A stretch of DNA of 55,744 nt from a bacterium (GCA_030430165.1 JAUIGL010000040.1:1-55744); one strand, 5' to 3'; shown: positions 26,632-36,997, counted from the stretch's first letter. Translations and numbers: made by a program. The notes: generated by a model not told the origin, from the sequence alone.

Positions 26632-27822
26632 ATGAATGGCAATCAGAGTAGTCAAAGCAAGTGCTCGGCGGTCGCCGGGTGGTTGAGTCTCCTGGCGTGC
26701 GCGGTCGCCGGCCAGGCCGCCGGCCAGGAGTGCGCCTACGTCGGCAACCAGCTGATCGGGACGATGCGGATTCTGACCCTGCCAGACGGCGAGGACCTCG
26801 GATCGATCGAGCTCCCCGGCTGCGGCGCCGGGCCCTGCCAGCTGACCGAGCTGGCGGTTCGCACCGACACCTCGACGGCCTACATCACCCAGTTCGGCGG
26901 CAACCGCGTCTGGATCGTCGACACCGGGCTCGCCGAAACGCCCACCAGTCTGGCGGTCGATACAGCGCCGTCGGATCTCGCAACCGTCCCGGGATCGTCC
27001 AACCTGTACGTGAACGGCTTCTCCACCAGCGCGATGGTGACGATCGATACCGACACCAACACCGAGTCTGGTCGCGTCAACCTGCCGAGCCAGGCACGCG
27101 GACTGGTCATCACCAGCGACGAGACCAGTGCCGTCACCACGAGCCGCAATCAAAACGCCGTTTTCGAAGTGGCGGTCGCCGATGGCTCGACTCAGCAGAT
27201 GGGCGCCACCGGCGAGAAGCCGATCGACGTTGCCCTCTCCCCCGACGAGGCGACGGCGTACGTCGTCGACGAGGGCGGAATGATCACCGCGGTCGACCTC
27301 GGCACCGGCAGCACCATCGACACCTATGCGGTCGGTCCTCTGCCGTCGGCGATTCTCGCCTCGACCGACGGGTCGACCCTCTACGTCGCCAACCGCGGCA
27401 ACAACACGGTTTCGATCGTCGACGTCGCCAGCGGCGACGTCGATTCAGTCGACGTCGAGCCCAGCCCGATCTCGCTCGCGCTGAGTGACAGCGGTCTGCT
27501 GGTGGTCGGACACCTGGTGGGGAACCTGCTGTCTCTAATCGATACGACCGACGACAACGCCGCGCTCGAATCGATCGTCGCCGGTACCAACCCGGCGGCG
27601 CTCGCCGTCGCCCGCTGCCCCGGCGGCGGTTCCACCTGCACCGGCGACTGCAACGGCGACGGCACGGTCGCCATCAACGAGCTCATCCTCGGGGTCAACA
27701 TCTCCCTCGGTACCCAGGCGGTCTCGCAATGCCCGGCCTTCGACGACGACCAGAGCGGCACCGTCGAGATCTCCGAGCTGATCCGCGCCGTCAACAACTC
27801 GCTCAACGGCTGCGAAGAATGA
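26632..27822 (+). CDS. Secreted YVTN-type beta-propeller protein with C-terminal dockerin-like EF-hands
   Basis: This 396-residue protein has a signal peptide (LSLLACAVAGQAAG). Residues about 30-320 form a seven-blade-like propeller of YVTN/SMP type, with repeated phrases such as TAYITQFGGNRVWIVDT, NLYVNGFSTSAMVTIDT, TAYVVDEGGMITAVDL and TLYVANRGNNTVSIVDV. The last 60 residues hold two calcium-loop motifs, DCNGDGTVAINE and DDDQSGTVEISE, each followed by LI..VN.SL helices, a dockerin-like EF-hand pair. AAAGGGA precedes the ATG. It is divergent from the dockerin/cohesin-like operon, and its stop overlaps the following lipoprotein gene. Function is likely surface binding; the ligand is unknown. 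Confidence 0.85.
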   Translation: MNGNQSSQSKCSAVAGWLSLLACAVAGQAAGQECAYVGNQLIGTMRILTLPDGEDLGSIELPGCGAGPCQLTELAVRTDTSTAYITQFGGNRVWIVDTGLAETPTSLAVDTAPSDLATVPGSSNLYVNGFSTSAMVTIDTDTNTESGRVNLPSQARGLVITSDETSAVTTSRNQNAVFEVAVADGSTQQMGATGEKPIDVALSPDEATAYVVDEGGMITAVDLGTGSTIDTYAVGPLPSAILASTDGSTLYVANRGNNTVSIVDVASGDVDSVDVEPSPISLALSDSGLLVVGHLVGNLLSLIDTTDDNAALESIVAGTNPAALAVARCPGGGSTCTGDCNGDGTVAINELILGVNISLGTQAVSQCPAFDDDQSGTVEISELIRAVNNSLNGCEE

Positions 27823-28694
27823 GGTGGAGTCGCTTGCTGGCCGCCGCACTCCTCGGTGCGGCGGCCTGCTCGACGACCACGCTACCGCCGCCGATCGACA
27901 GTGCGGCGCGCGGCGCGGATGCGGCTACCGAAGGCGACCGCGAGTTCCCGACCCAGGTGCGAATCGAGCGGCGCAACCTGACCTGCCGCGCCGCCACCCG
28001 CGCCGCACGAGCGGCGCTGAAGCGGATGAGCTACGGGATCGAGCAGGTAACGCCCCCCGAGCCGGGGCGACCGGGCGAGATTCGCGGCTACCGCCGAACC
28101 GGGTCGATCGTCGGCGACAGCGGCGATTCCTACCGCGTCGCCATCCGCATCGAATGTGACGACCAGGGCTCGGTCTTCAGCGCGGCGACCGAGGAGCCGC
28201 TGTCGGCCCGCTTGGCGTTCACCCGCGACCTGCCCGGGGAGATCGATCGCGCCGCGAGTCGCGGCAAACCGCGGCGACCGGCCGAGCGCGCCAGCGCCGA
28301 GACCGCCAAGCTGCAGGTCTCGATCGAGCCGCTGCGCGGCGCCAGTGCCCGCGCCCAGATCGGCGCCAACCCGGAATCGGTGGGCGTCATGCCGGTGCAC
28401 GTCCGCATCGTCAATCGCTCGCAGCTGACCTACCGCTTCACCCTCGACCGGCTGCAGCTGATTACCGAGGAACGAACCCGCCACGCGCCGATCGCGATCG
28501 ACGAGGTCGCCGCCGCAGTCGCGCCGGAGTGGGCGGATCACGTTCGCCAGCACCAGATCGGCGAGACCGCGATCGCCCCCGGAGACACCCTGGAGGGGTA
28601 CCTCTACGTCCCGCCGGCGGCCTATCGCAAAGCCAAGGTCGTCCTCATCGACACCGCGAGCGAAGAGGCGGAGGGGTTCTCGGTCGAGTTCTGA
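27819..28694 (+). CDS. Putative lipoprotein of unknown function
   Basis: This 291-residue protein has a lipoprotein signal with lipobox LGAAAC and acylated Cys17, then a Thr-rich start (STTTLPPP). Residues about 45-130 (RNLTCRAATRAARAALKRMSYGIE and RIECDDQGSVFSAAT) resemble the small alpha/beta unit seen in outer-membrane-associated lipoproteins. The C-terminal half contains VRIVNRSQLTYRFTLDRLQLIT and ends GYLYVPPAAYRKAKVVLIDTASEEAEGFSVEF, an immunoglobulin-like beta domain. Its ATG overlaps the previous stop (ATGA), so it is translated with the beta-propeller gene. It is not assigned to a named family. Confidence 0.7.
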   Translation: MRWSRLLAAALLGAAACSTTTLPPPIDSAARGADAATEGDREFPTQVRIERRNLTCRAATRAARAALKRMSYGIEQVTPPEPGRPGEIRGYRRTGSIVGDSGDSYRVAIRIECDDQGSVFSAATEEPLSARLAFTRDLPGEIDRAASRGKPRRPAERASAETAKLQVSIEPLRGASARAQIGANPESVGVMPVHVRIVNRSQLTYRFTLDRLQLITEERTRHAPIAIDEVAAAVAPEWADHVRQHQIGETAIAPGDTLEGYLYVPPAAYRKAKVVLIDTASEEAEGFSVEF

Positions 28695-29056
28695 GGGCGA
28701 CCCGACCAACCCCGGAAGCGGCGGCACCTGTCAACTCGCACCCACCCGGTGGGTCAGGTTGAACCTCGGGGAGCGATCGAGGTACCTCGACGGGGATCGA
28801 GCTAACCGAACGTTCTGCAGATACATCGGTGGGGCTTCGCCCCCGTTTGAGGGACCCTCATCCTGCCCTTCTCCCACAGGGAGAAGGAAATTCAGATGCC
28901 TCTCCCTGTGGGAGAGGTCGGCCGAAGGCCGGGTGAGGGTCCCTCGGATGACCGAGCGTCGCGAGGCTCAGTTTGCTTGCGGAGTGCCAAACTGACTCAC
29001 CACCACCCACCACCGAGCCTTGACCGGAGGGGCGCGGCCGTATTCAGTGGTCGGTT
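28695..29056. other. Intergenic region carrying a palindromic element
   Basis: No gene is supported in this 362-base spacer upstream of lepB. Its main content is the 97-base CTCTCCC element at 28849-28945; the rest shows only short GC-rich sequence. Confidence 0.55.
28849..28945. repeat. 97-base palindromic element with CTCTCCC hairpins
   Basis: The outer arms GAGGGACCCTCA (28849-28860) and TGAGGGTCCCTC (28934-28945) are perfect 12-base inverted repeats. Nested inside are CTTCTCCC ACA GGGAGAAG, CCTCTCCCTGTGGGAGAGG, and CGGCC GAA GGCCG. The structure is that of a REP/MITE-like unit, related in wording to 3181-3317. Confidence 0.75.
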
Positions 29057-29764
29057 ATGAAACGGCACGACGGCAAAAGGTCCAGCGGGGCCACCGCTAC
29101 GCAAGAATCGATGTTGCAGTCCGCCGGCCGCAGTGCCGTCGAGCTGGTCAAGACCTTGGGCCCGGCGATCCTCATCGCTCTGGTGGTGCGCTCGACCGTC
29201 GTCCAGGCGTTCTGGGTCCCGTCGGGCTCGATGTTGCCGACCATCCAGATCGGCGACCACATCTTCGTCAACAAGCTCGCCTACACGGTCCGCATGCCGC
29301 TGACCGAAACCCCCATCACCGAGGTCCAGCCGCCGCAGCGGGGCGACGTCGTGGTGTTCGTCAGTCCGCGCGACCCCAAGACCGACCTCATCAAACGCGT
29401 CATCGGGATTCCCGGCGACACGATCGAGATCAAGAAGAAAAAGCTCTACGTCAACGGCGAAGAGGTCAGCGACGAGCACGCCCACTTCGAGGAGCCGCCG
29501 ATCAAGACCAAGCGCGACTTCCACCCGCCGGTGACCGTGCCGGAGGGCAAGTTCTTCGTCATGGGTGACAACCGCGACCGCAGCTACGACAGCCGCTTCT
29601 GGGGTTTCGCGGATATAGCCGACGTCAAGGGTCGGGCGACCTTCGTCTACTGGTCGCGCGACAGCGCCTCGTGCTGGAACCAGATTCGCGACAACGGCAT
29701 CAGCGGCATCGCATCGGCGGCTTGTCTACCGCGATGGCGGCGATTTGGGCTGTATATCCACTAG
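29057..29764 (+). CDS. lepB: Signal peptidase I
   Basis: This 235-residue inner-membrane serine protease removes signal peptides from exported proteins. The single N-terminal helix (about 35-52) is followed by the catalytic serine S58 in PSGSMLPT and the general-base lysine K113 in DLIKRVIGIPGD. MGDNRDRSYDSRFWGF (box E) is near residue 175. Length fits the short one- or two-helix LepB type. In this window it would process the many secreted proteins but not the lipoproteins. A small basic protein gene lies 71 bases downstream. Confidence 0.93.
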   Translation: MKRHDGKRSSGATATQESMLQSAGRSAVELVKTLGPAILIALVVRSTVVQAFWVPSGSMLPTIQIGDHIFVNKLAYTVRMPLTETPITEVQPPQRGDVVVFVSPRDPKTDLIKRVIGIPGDTIEIKKKKLYVNGEEVSDEHAHFEEPPIKTKRDFHPPVTVPEGKFFVMGDNRDRSYDSRFWGFADIADVKGRATFVYWSRDSASCWNQIRDNGISGIASAACLPRWRRFGLYIH

Positions 29765-29835
29765 CCGCGTTGCGCACCCTCGCGTAGGTTGTTAGTTTGG
29801 CTGTCGCTCCTCGCGAGCGCGAAAGGAGGCACACC

Positions 29836-30072
29836 ATGGCTGGAGGTAAAACCTTCAAGCGTGATCAGAAGCGCCGCAAGGAAATGGCGCGCCGACTCAA
29901 GCAGGAAGAGAAGAACCGCAAGCGTCAGGCGCGCAAAGATGGTGAGAAGACGTCCCTCGACGAGCTCGAGCTCAACGCCGAGATCGACGCCGAAGAGGGC
30001 CGATTCGGCGCCGACAGCTTGGACGAGTCGGCAGCCGAGGCCCCGCCCGCGGCGGAGCGCAACAACGATTGA
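29836..30072 (+). CDS. Small highly basic coiled protein, unknown function
   Basis: This 78-residue protein has a Lys/Arg-rich first half (FKRDQKRRKEMARRLKQEEKNRKRQARKD), predicted long helix, then an acidic second half rich in Glu, Asp and Ala. The ATG at 29836 has AAAGGAGG at 29822-29829, a strong ribosome site, which supports it as a real gene. Charge separation suggests RNA or ribosome association, but this is speculation. It ends shortly before, and convergent with, the helicase gene. Confidence 0.7.
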   Translation: MAGGKTFKRDQKRRKEMARRLKQEEKNRKRQARKDGEKTSLDELELNAEIDAEEGRFGADSLDESAAEAPPAAERNND

Positions 30073-30112
30073 CCAGTGCCCGCCGCAGCGAAGCGGCTGG
30101 CCCGCCCCGCGG

Positions 30113-32305
<2,193 letters not shown>

Positions 32306-32448
32306 GCTGCGTCACCGCCCTCTTCCAACCACCTACCCACATCCGCGATCGCCTGCTACCACGAATGCTCGACGCCTGTAAACGCGGCCTGCCGCAGGAA
32401 CGAGAATCCGCGTTGCGAGGGGCGACTTTCCGCCCTATCCTTCTCGGC

Positions 32449-32943
32449 GTGGCACACGACCATCACCACAGTGACAAGGCCTCGGTGCGCGTCGGCATCA
32501 TCACCGTCAGCGACACCCGCAGCGAAGCCGACGACACCAGCGGCCAGCGCATCCGTGACGCGCTGGTAGACTCCGGCCACGAGATCGCCTTCTACCGCAT
32601 CGTCAAGGACGAGCCCGACCAGATCGCCGGCTTGATCGCAGCCCCGCCCTCTCCGGTGCAGGTGGTGATCACCAACGGCGGAACCGGTCTGGCGCCGCGC
32701 GACACCACGTTCGAAGCGGTGAGCGGGCTGATCGAGCGCGAAATGCCCGGTTTCGGTGAAATCTTCCGCACGCTCTCCTACGAGCAGATCGGCGCCGCGG
32801 CGATGCTCAGCCGCGCCACCGCGGGCATCGCCGGCAACTCCGTCGTATTCTGCCTGCCCGGCTCGACCAAGGCAGTCGACCTCGCCATGAGCAAGTTGAT
32901 CGTGCCGCAGCTGCGCCACCTGGTCGGACTGGTCGAGGGCTGA
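32449..32943 (+). CDS. moaB: MoaB/Mog-type molybdenum cofactor protein
   Basis: This 164-residue protein matches MoaB/MogA, which adenylates molybdopterin for molybdate insertion in the cofactor pathway. VGIITVSDTRSEADDTSGQRI, VVITNGGTGLAPRDTTFEAV and EIFRTLSYEQIGAAAMLSRATAGI (with the final VVFCLPGS) are the three nucleotide- and pterin-binding blocks. A GTG start at 32449 gives the family-length N-terminus (VAHDHHHSDKASVRVGIITVSD); the ATG at 32365 would add 28 residues unlike any family member. It is first in a run with a membrane protein and moaD. Confidence 0.88.
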   Translation: MAHDHHHSDKASVRVGIITVSDTRSEADDTSGQRIRDALVDSGHEIAFYRIVKDEPDQIAGLIAAPPSPVQVVITNGGTGLAPRDTTFEAVSGLIEREMPGFGEIFRTLSYEQIGAAAMLSRATAGIAGNSVVFCLPGSTKAVDLAMSKLIVPQLRHLVGLVEG

Positions 32944-32948
32944 GCCCG

Positions 32949-33422
32949 ATGCCGCCGTTTCCCCGTCCGATCGACAGCGGCGTGCGCCACGAAGTGGTGC
33001 GCGGCCTGCAGATCGTTTGGTTGGCATTCCTCGGCGGAGTCGGCCTGTACACCCTGTTGCTGATGCTGCTCTCGTCGCAGAGCGACACCGCCGACGGTAC
33101 GCTCGGTGACACCTTGCGCCCGATCTTCTGGGTGCTGGCGGCGCTGCTGGCGATCGTATCGCTGATCTGGCGCCAGGTGGTTGCCGATATCGATCACCGC
33201 CAGCAGACCACGAACACCCGCGGCTTCACTCGCCTGCGCGTCGCATGCTTGATCACCTGGGCCCTATGTGAGGGAATCGCCATTCTCGGCATTGCCCTCG
33301 GTTTCGTCACCCACCAGTTCACCGACTATTTTCCGTTCGTCGTCGTCGCCATCGTCATGCTCTTCCTGCACCGCCCGACCAACTGGCCGATCGAACGATT
33401 TCTGCGCCAAGAGCTCGGCTGA
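32949..33422 (+). CDS. Four-helix membrane protein of unknown function
   Basis: This 157-residue protein has four predicted membrane helices (about 22-42, 58-77, 96-118 and 123-142) with polar loops and a short basic tail (RPTNWPIERFLRQELG). It is not recognised. It begins five bases after moaB and its stop overlaps moaD (TGATG), so it sits inside the same transcription unit and could be a factor linked to molybdenum cofactor use, but no motif supports a role. Confidence 0.7.
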   Translation: MPPFPRPIDSGVRHEVVRGLQIVWLAFLGGVGLYTLLLMLLSSQSDTADGTLGDTLRPIFWVLAALLAIVSLIWRQVVADIDHRQQTTNTRGFTRLRVACLITWALCEGIAILGIALGFVTHQFTDYFPFVVVAIVMLFLHRPTNWPIERFLRQELG

Positions 33423-33685
33423 TGAACGTTCAGGTCCTCTTCTTCGCATCGCTGCGCGAGAAGACCCGCCTCCACGAAACGACCCTCGAGCTGGCAGCGG
33501 GCTGCAGCGTCGGCGAGCTGTGGAGCATGCTGGTCGAACGCTTTCCGGCGATCGAGCCGATGAGCAGCTCGGTCTCCTTCGCGGTCAACCAGGAGTACGC
33601 CGACCGCGACCAGGTCCTCAACGACGGCGACGAGATCGCGCTCATCCCGCCGGTGAGCGGCGGCAGCGAGATTCCGGAAGACTAG
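33422..33685 (+). CDS. moaD: MoaD-type molybdopterin synthase sulfur carrier, extended C-terminus
   Basis: This 87-residue ubiquitin-fold protein (beta-grasp) carries sulfur as a C-terminal thiocarboxylate to molybdopterin synthase. MNVQVLFFASLREKT, GELWSMLVERFP, FAVNQEYAD and DGDEIALIPPVSGG are typical of MoaD. The Gly-Gly, residues 80-81, normally ends the protein, but here six residues (SEIPED) follow before the stop. If the stop is correct, a protease must trim the tail before activation; alternatively the protein is not a working MoaD. The ATG overlaps the preceding stop by one base. Confidence 0.85.
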   Translation: MNVQVLFFASLREKTRLHETTLELAAGCSVGELWSMLVERFPAIEPMSSSVSFAVNQEYADRDQVLNDGDEIALIPPVSGGSEIPED

Positions 33686-33754
33686 CCTCGAAGGTCTGCA
33701 AACTCCTGCCCCTCGCGGGATCGTCCGCGAAGTCGACGCAGCCAAGCGAATCCA

Positions 33755-35254
33755 TCAATCTGCGGAAATCTCGTAGGGGTTCAGCATGGCGTCGAGCCAG
33801 AGGTAGCTGCCGTCGACTCCGCCGGCGAAGTGGCAGTTCATGCAACTGTCCGTGCTGCGTTGGATTCCTTGCTCGTCGGTCTGCACGATCAAGGTCTCCA
33901 TCGACGTGTTGCGCAGCACCGGCGGAATCTGCTCGTAGCACGGCTCGCCCGCCGCCGGCTCCGGCACCCCCCAGGGGCCGCTCGGATTGCACGGGCGCCG
34001 CAGCGCGCCCGGCAACTGGCCCTGCGGCTTGGCCCACTGGGTGCCGACGAGCTGAAAGTAGCGGAAGGGCGAGTCGGCGGCCGCGAAGGCTGCGCGGAAG
34101 CTCTCGCCGATCTCCGCCGTGCCCTGGATCGCCGTCAGGCGGGTCACCTGATTGATGCTGTTTTCGGGACCCGGGAAGGTGATGAGGTTCGGGCAGCACT
34201 CGTCGTCTTCGTCGATGATCGCGACCTGGAAGGCGCAGTCGTCGGGTGGGCTCTCGGCGCAGTCGGCGGAGAAGAAGTTGTAGTCGCGCCCGTCGCCGGA
34301 CGATCCCTGCGGTGGCACGTTGTCCTCGTGCTCGAAGGTCGCCCAAACCCACTTCGGCGACGACGGCAGCTTGCGCACGATGTGCAGCCCGACCAGCCCC
34401 ATGGTCTGCTCGGTGCAATCGGTGCCGTCGTACACCACCGCATCCTGGGTGAAGTAGCGGCTGGTATCGTCGGCGTCGGTCAGCTCGCGCCACGCCGCCT
34501 TGATCTCGATCGAGCCGGCGCCCGATGCACCGGTGTCGCCCGACGGAAAGTCGACCTCGCCGGCACCGCCGAGCGGACCGCCGTACGAGTACGAACCGGA
34601 GCGCGCCAGGCCGGCGTCGCGCAGGTAGTCGAATATGTCGCGGTTGATGACGATCTCGTACCACACCGAGTTTCCCTGCTGGTCGACCAACACCGCGCCG
34701 GGCAGGAAGGCCTGCGAGTCCTCGGGCAGGAGCGGCTCGCCGAGCGGGAACTTGAACGTCCGCCGCACCAGCTTGTCGCCGTCGTCGAGATCGCAGGCGC
34801 CCGACGGAGCCGCATCATCGAAGGAAACGCCCGCGGGGTCCCACGTCGCATCGGTCGCCTGGAAGAGCTCGTACGGCTCCTTGAAAGTCTCCCAGACTCG
34901 ATCCGACGTCCAGTCGCGCGCCGCGCCCGTCGTCTCGTCGGGCACGCCGCGGCAGTCTGCGCCCGCCGCCCAGTTGAGAGCGGCGAACGATTCCCACGCG
35001 AAACAGTCGACCATGCGCCGCGCGCTGGCGACGTCGAGCGATGCCGGGTCGGCCATCATGTCGGCCGGGATCTCACCGCTCAGCGCTACCGCGCCGTCAC
35101 AGAATCCCGAGGGACCGGCGATGGGGACTGGCCCACACTGCGCGGTGGAAGCCGATGCGTCGTCGTCGCTGCAGCCTGCGATCGCGAGGAGCGAAGCCGC
35201 CACGACAGCGGCGACGCACCAGCGTCTGAGGACCGTGACCGACACCGGTCTCAT
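33755..35254 (-). CDS. Monohaem c-type cytochrome lipoprotein
   Basis: This 499-residue protein has a lipoprotein signal peptide (VVAASLLAIAGC, Cys31) and one haem c attachment site, CMNCH at residues 471-475, near the C-terminus (STDSCMNCHFAGGVDGSYLWLDAML). The large N-terminal region is acidic and contains many cysteines but no second CXXCH. No named family is recognised; such proteins with a single C-terminal haem act in extracellular electron transfer or redox oxidation of organics. It starts inside the end of the next upstream gene (four-base overlap), indicating coupled translation. The start at 35254 is the first one followed by a signal peptide. Confidence 0.72.
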   Translation of the reverse strand: MRPVSVTVLRRWCVAAVVAASLLAIAGCSDDDASASTAQCGPVPIAGPSGFCDGAVALSGEIPADMMADPASLDVASARRMVDCFAWESFAALNWAAGADCRGVPDETTGAARDWTSDRVWETFKEPYELFQATDATWDPAGVSFDDAAPSGACDLDDGDKLVRRTFKFPLGEPLLPEDSQAFLPGAVLVDQQGNSVWYEIVINRDIFDYLRDAGLARSGSYSYGGPLGGAGEVDFPSGDTGASGAGSIEIKAAWRELTDADDTSRYFTQDAVVYDGTDCTEQTMGLVGLHIVRKLPSSPKWVWATFEHEDNVPPQGSSGDGRDYNFFSADCAESPPDDCAFQVAIIDEDDECCPNLITFPGPENSINQVTRLTAIQGTAEIGESFRAAFAAADSPFRYFQLVGTQWAKPQGQLPGALRRPCNPSGPWGVPEPAAGEPCYEQIPPVLRNTSMETLIVQTDEQGIQRSTDSCMNCHFAGGVDGSYLWLDAMLNPYEISAD

Positions 35255-35937
35255 GGGAACCTCCGGAAAGAATGCAGCTGCCACAGCCAGTCGGCGCTCT
35301 CGGCCGCCGCGTGGCAGGCGAAGCAGCGAGTCGACTTGGCGCTCTCCGCCACCAGGCCGGCCTCGAGGATGCCGATGTCGGCGTTGTTGAGCTCGAGGGC
35401 GAACCAGTCCCCGCCCAGGCAACTGTTGCCGACGCTGCTGCCATCGGGACAGTAGCCGGCGATCTTCACCATCAGATAGTCCGACTGAGCGGGTACGGCC
35501 GGCGCGCCGACGTCCTCATCAGAGGGAAAGAAGCCCTGCTTATAGACGATCGTTCCGTGGGCGAAGCTCGCCGGCCGGCCCGGCGCGTCGCGGAACGCCA
35601 CCCAGTCCTCCAACGCATCGGGCGAGATGCGCGTCTCGACGAAGCGGTTGTGAAAGAAGTTGCGGTTGATCTCCAGACTGCCGCCGGGCAGCACCGGCCA
35701 CAGGATCGCCGGCTCCTGTCCGCGCACGTAGCATTCGATCTGCTGCGCGCAGGCGCAGTCGTCGGCTTCACAATCGTCCGCCGACGGCAACGCCGACACG
35801 CCCGAGCAATCGTCGAGCACAAAGCACTGCTGCGGCGCACCTCCCGCCACGGCGCGCTCCGCCATGGGCGAAAACGCCTGAGATGCCATCCACATCGCGA
35901 TCACCAGGGCGGGAAGTGCCCGTCGTTTTCCACGCAT
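35251..35937 (-). CDS. Secreted monohaem c-type cytochrome-like protein
   Basis: This 228-residue protein has a signal peptide (ALPALVIAMWMASQAFSPMAERAVAG) and, at residues 205-209, a single CFACH haem c motif. The mature part is Cys- and Asp-rich, with CSGVSALPSADDCEADDCACAQQIEC. The terminal CHAAAESADWLWQLH echoes the C-terminal CHFAGG... of the partner gene at 33755, suggesting shared ancestry of the haem tail. GAGGAG precedes the ATG at 35937, which is the first gene of the pair. The pair likely encodes partners or a relay on the outer surface; direct evidence is lacking. Confidence 0.7.
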   Translation of the reverse strand: MRGKRRALPALVIAMWMASQAFSPMAERAVAGGAPQQCFVLDDCSGVSALPSADDCEADDCACAQQIECYVRGQEPAILWPVLPGGSLEINRNFFHNRFVETRISPDALEDWVAFRDAPGRPASFAHGTIVYKQGFFPSDEDVGAPAVPAQSDYLMVKIAGYCPDGSSVGNSCLGGDWFALELNNADIGILEAGLVAESAKSTRCFACHAAAESADWLWQLHSFRRFP

Positions 35938-36362
35938 CCCTCGCTCCTCGGAAAGTCGGAATCTTTCGGTGGATCCCCGGTCGTCCGCTCGAGGTGGCAC
36001 GATCGCGAATCGCACTCGCAACGGTATCACAAGACTCACCGAGACCGACCTGTAAACGCACAGAAATATCGACCTGGTTCGCTCGGTCATCGCAATTGGC
36101 GCTCCCGGCCAACGGACGGAACGTATGCCCGCGCTAGATTCCCGTCGAAGCATGGGACCTATCGTATACCTGCACAGATCGGAGGACCGATCGCGAAACA
36201 ACCGATCCGTCGATGGCAACGACGATCCGTCGAGCCGGGCGCGCGGGCCCCCGCCTGGCACTCCGGAGTTGCAAACGCCGGGCGGCTGAAACCGCCCGGG
36301 ATTGGGGCAACACGAGACCTGACAATCCTCGCCGGAATCACTGGGAGGAAGAAAGGGAAATC
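35938..36362. promoter_or_regulatory. Divergent intergenic region with leader hairpin
   Basis: This 425-base spacer separates the cytochrome pair (minus) from the secreted Cys-rich gene (plus). A perfect 8-base hairpin CCGGGCGG CTGAAA CCGCCCGG lies at about 36279-36300, 60 bases before the plus-strand gene, inside a structured G-rich leader. The gene's own GGGAGGAAG ribosome site is adjacent to its ATG. No promoter boxes could be fixed by eye. Confidence 0.45.
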
Positions 36363-36917
36363 ATGAAACCGACACAAAAGGGAGTCTTCGCTCACATGGC
36401 CGGAATTCTGGCGTGCGGAGTATTCGGCGCCGTCATGACGTCGCAGGCGGCCTTCGCCGCCCAATACACCGAGACCTACTTCTGCGACCCGGATACGGAG
36501 AGCGACTGCGTAAAGGTCAAGGTCAAGGTCATCGCCAGCTCGTCCTGGGGTACCTCCGAGCAGGTCGACAAGCTCTGGTTCTATGAACACTGCACCGCCG
36601 GCTATCCAAGCGGGCAGGCGACCGACGACTATTCTCGCGGCAAGAATATTCCAACCGGCAAGTGGGCCTACTGGTGGGTTCGGGACGATTGCTGGTACGT
36701 GGTGAAGGCCAAGGAGACCAACTGCGGGAGCAAGAAGTACGCCTCCAACATGGGCCAGTCCTGGAGCAACTTCCAGGGGGGCAGTAGCACCAAGAGCACC
36801 GCGCTGGGATCGTGGCTCGATTGGGACGACGGACACAGAATCATGGTCGAGGTGGGCGGGGTGTGCTCGGATCTCGATCCGTACTTCGAGCCTGACGGCG
36901 GCGGCGGCGGTTACTGA
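36363..36917 (+). CDS. Small secreted Cys-rich protein of unknown function
   Basis: This 184-residue protein has a signal peptide with cleavage near FAA-QY. The mature 150 residues are aromatic and Cys-rich (TETYFCDPDTESDCVKVKVKV, YEHCTAGYPS, WAYWWVRDDCWYVVKAKETNC), with high Trp, Tyr and Lys content and a C-terminal GGGGGY. It does not match a family known to me. An AGGAAGAAAGGG ribosome site precedes the ATG. A strong hairpin follows the stop. It is divergent from the cytochrome pair, so a shared surface or redox context is possible. Confidence 0.65.
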   Translation: MKPTQKGVFAHMAGILACGVFGAVMTSQAAFAAQYTETYFCDPDTESDCVKVKVKVIASSSWGTSEQVDKLWFYEHCTAGYPSGQATDDYSRGKNIPTGKWAYWWVRDDCWYVVKAKETNCGSKKYASNMGQSWSNFQGGSSTKSTALGSWLDWDDGHRIMVEVGGVCSDLDPYFEPDGGGGGY

Positions 36918-36958
36918 CCGCCGGCCACACGGCCTCCGCTCGAACGACTCATGATCGT

Positions 36959-36997
36959 CTCGGTGGCCTGCGACGCTCCTCGCCGCAGGCCACCGAG
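36959..36997 (+). terminator. 14-bp perfect hairpin, no T-run
   Basis: CTCGGTGGCCTGCG (36959-36972) pairs exactly with 36984-36997 across an 11-base loop, 42 bases after the stop of the secreted Cys-rich gene and just ahead of the next ATG. No T-run follows, so factor-dependent termination or mRNA 3' stabilisation is more likely than classical intrinsic termination. Confidence 0.5.

Noticed and set aside
36255..36360. Possible GEMM-type cyclic-di-GMP riboswitch
   Set aside because: GCAAAC and a GAAA-capped hairpin are present, but the conserved GACGCAAAGCC and P3/AUG-CAGCC elements are absent, so the match fails.
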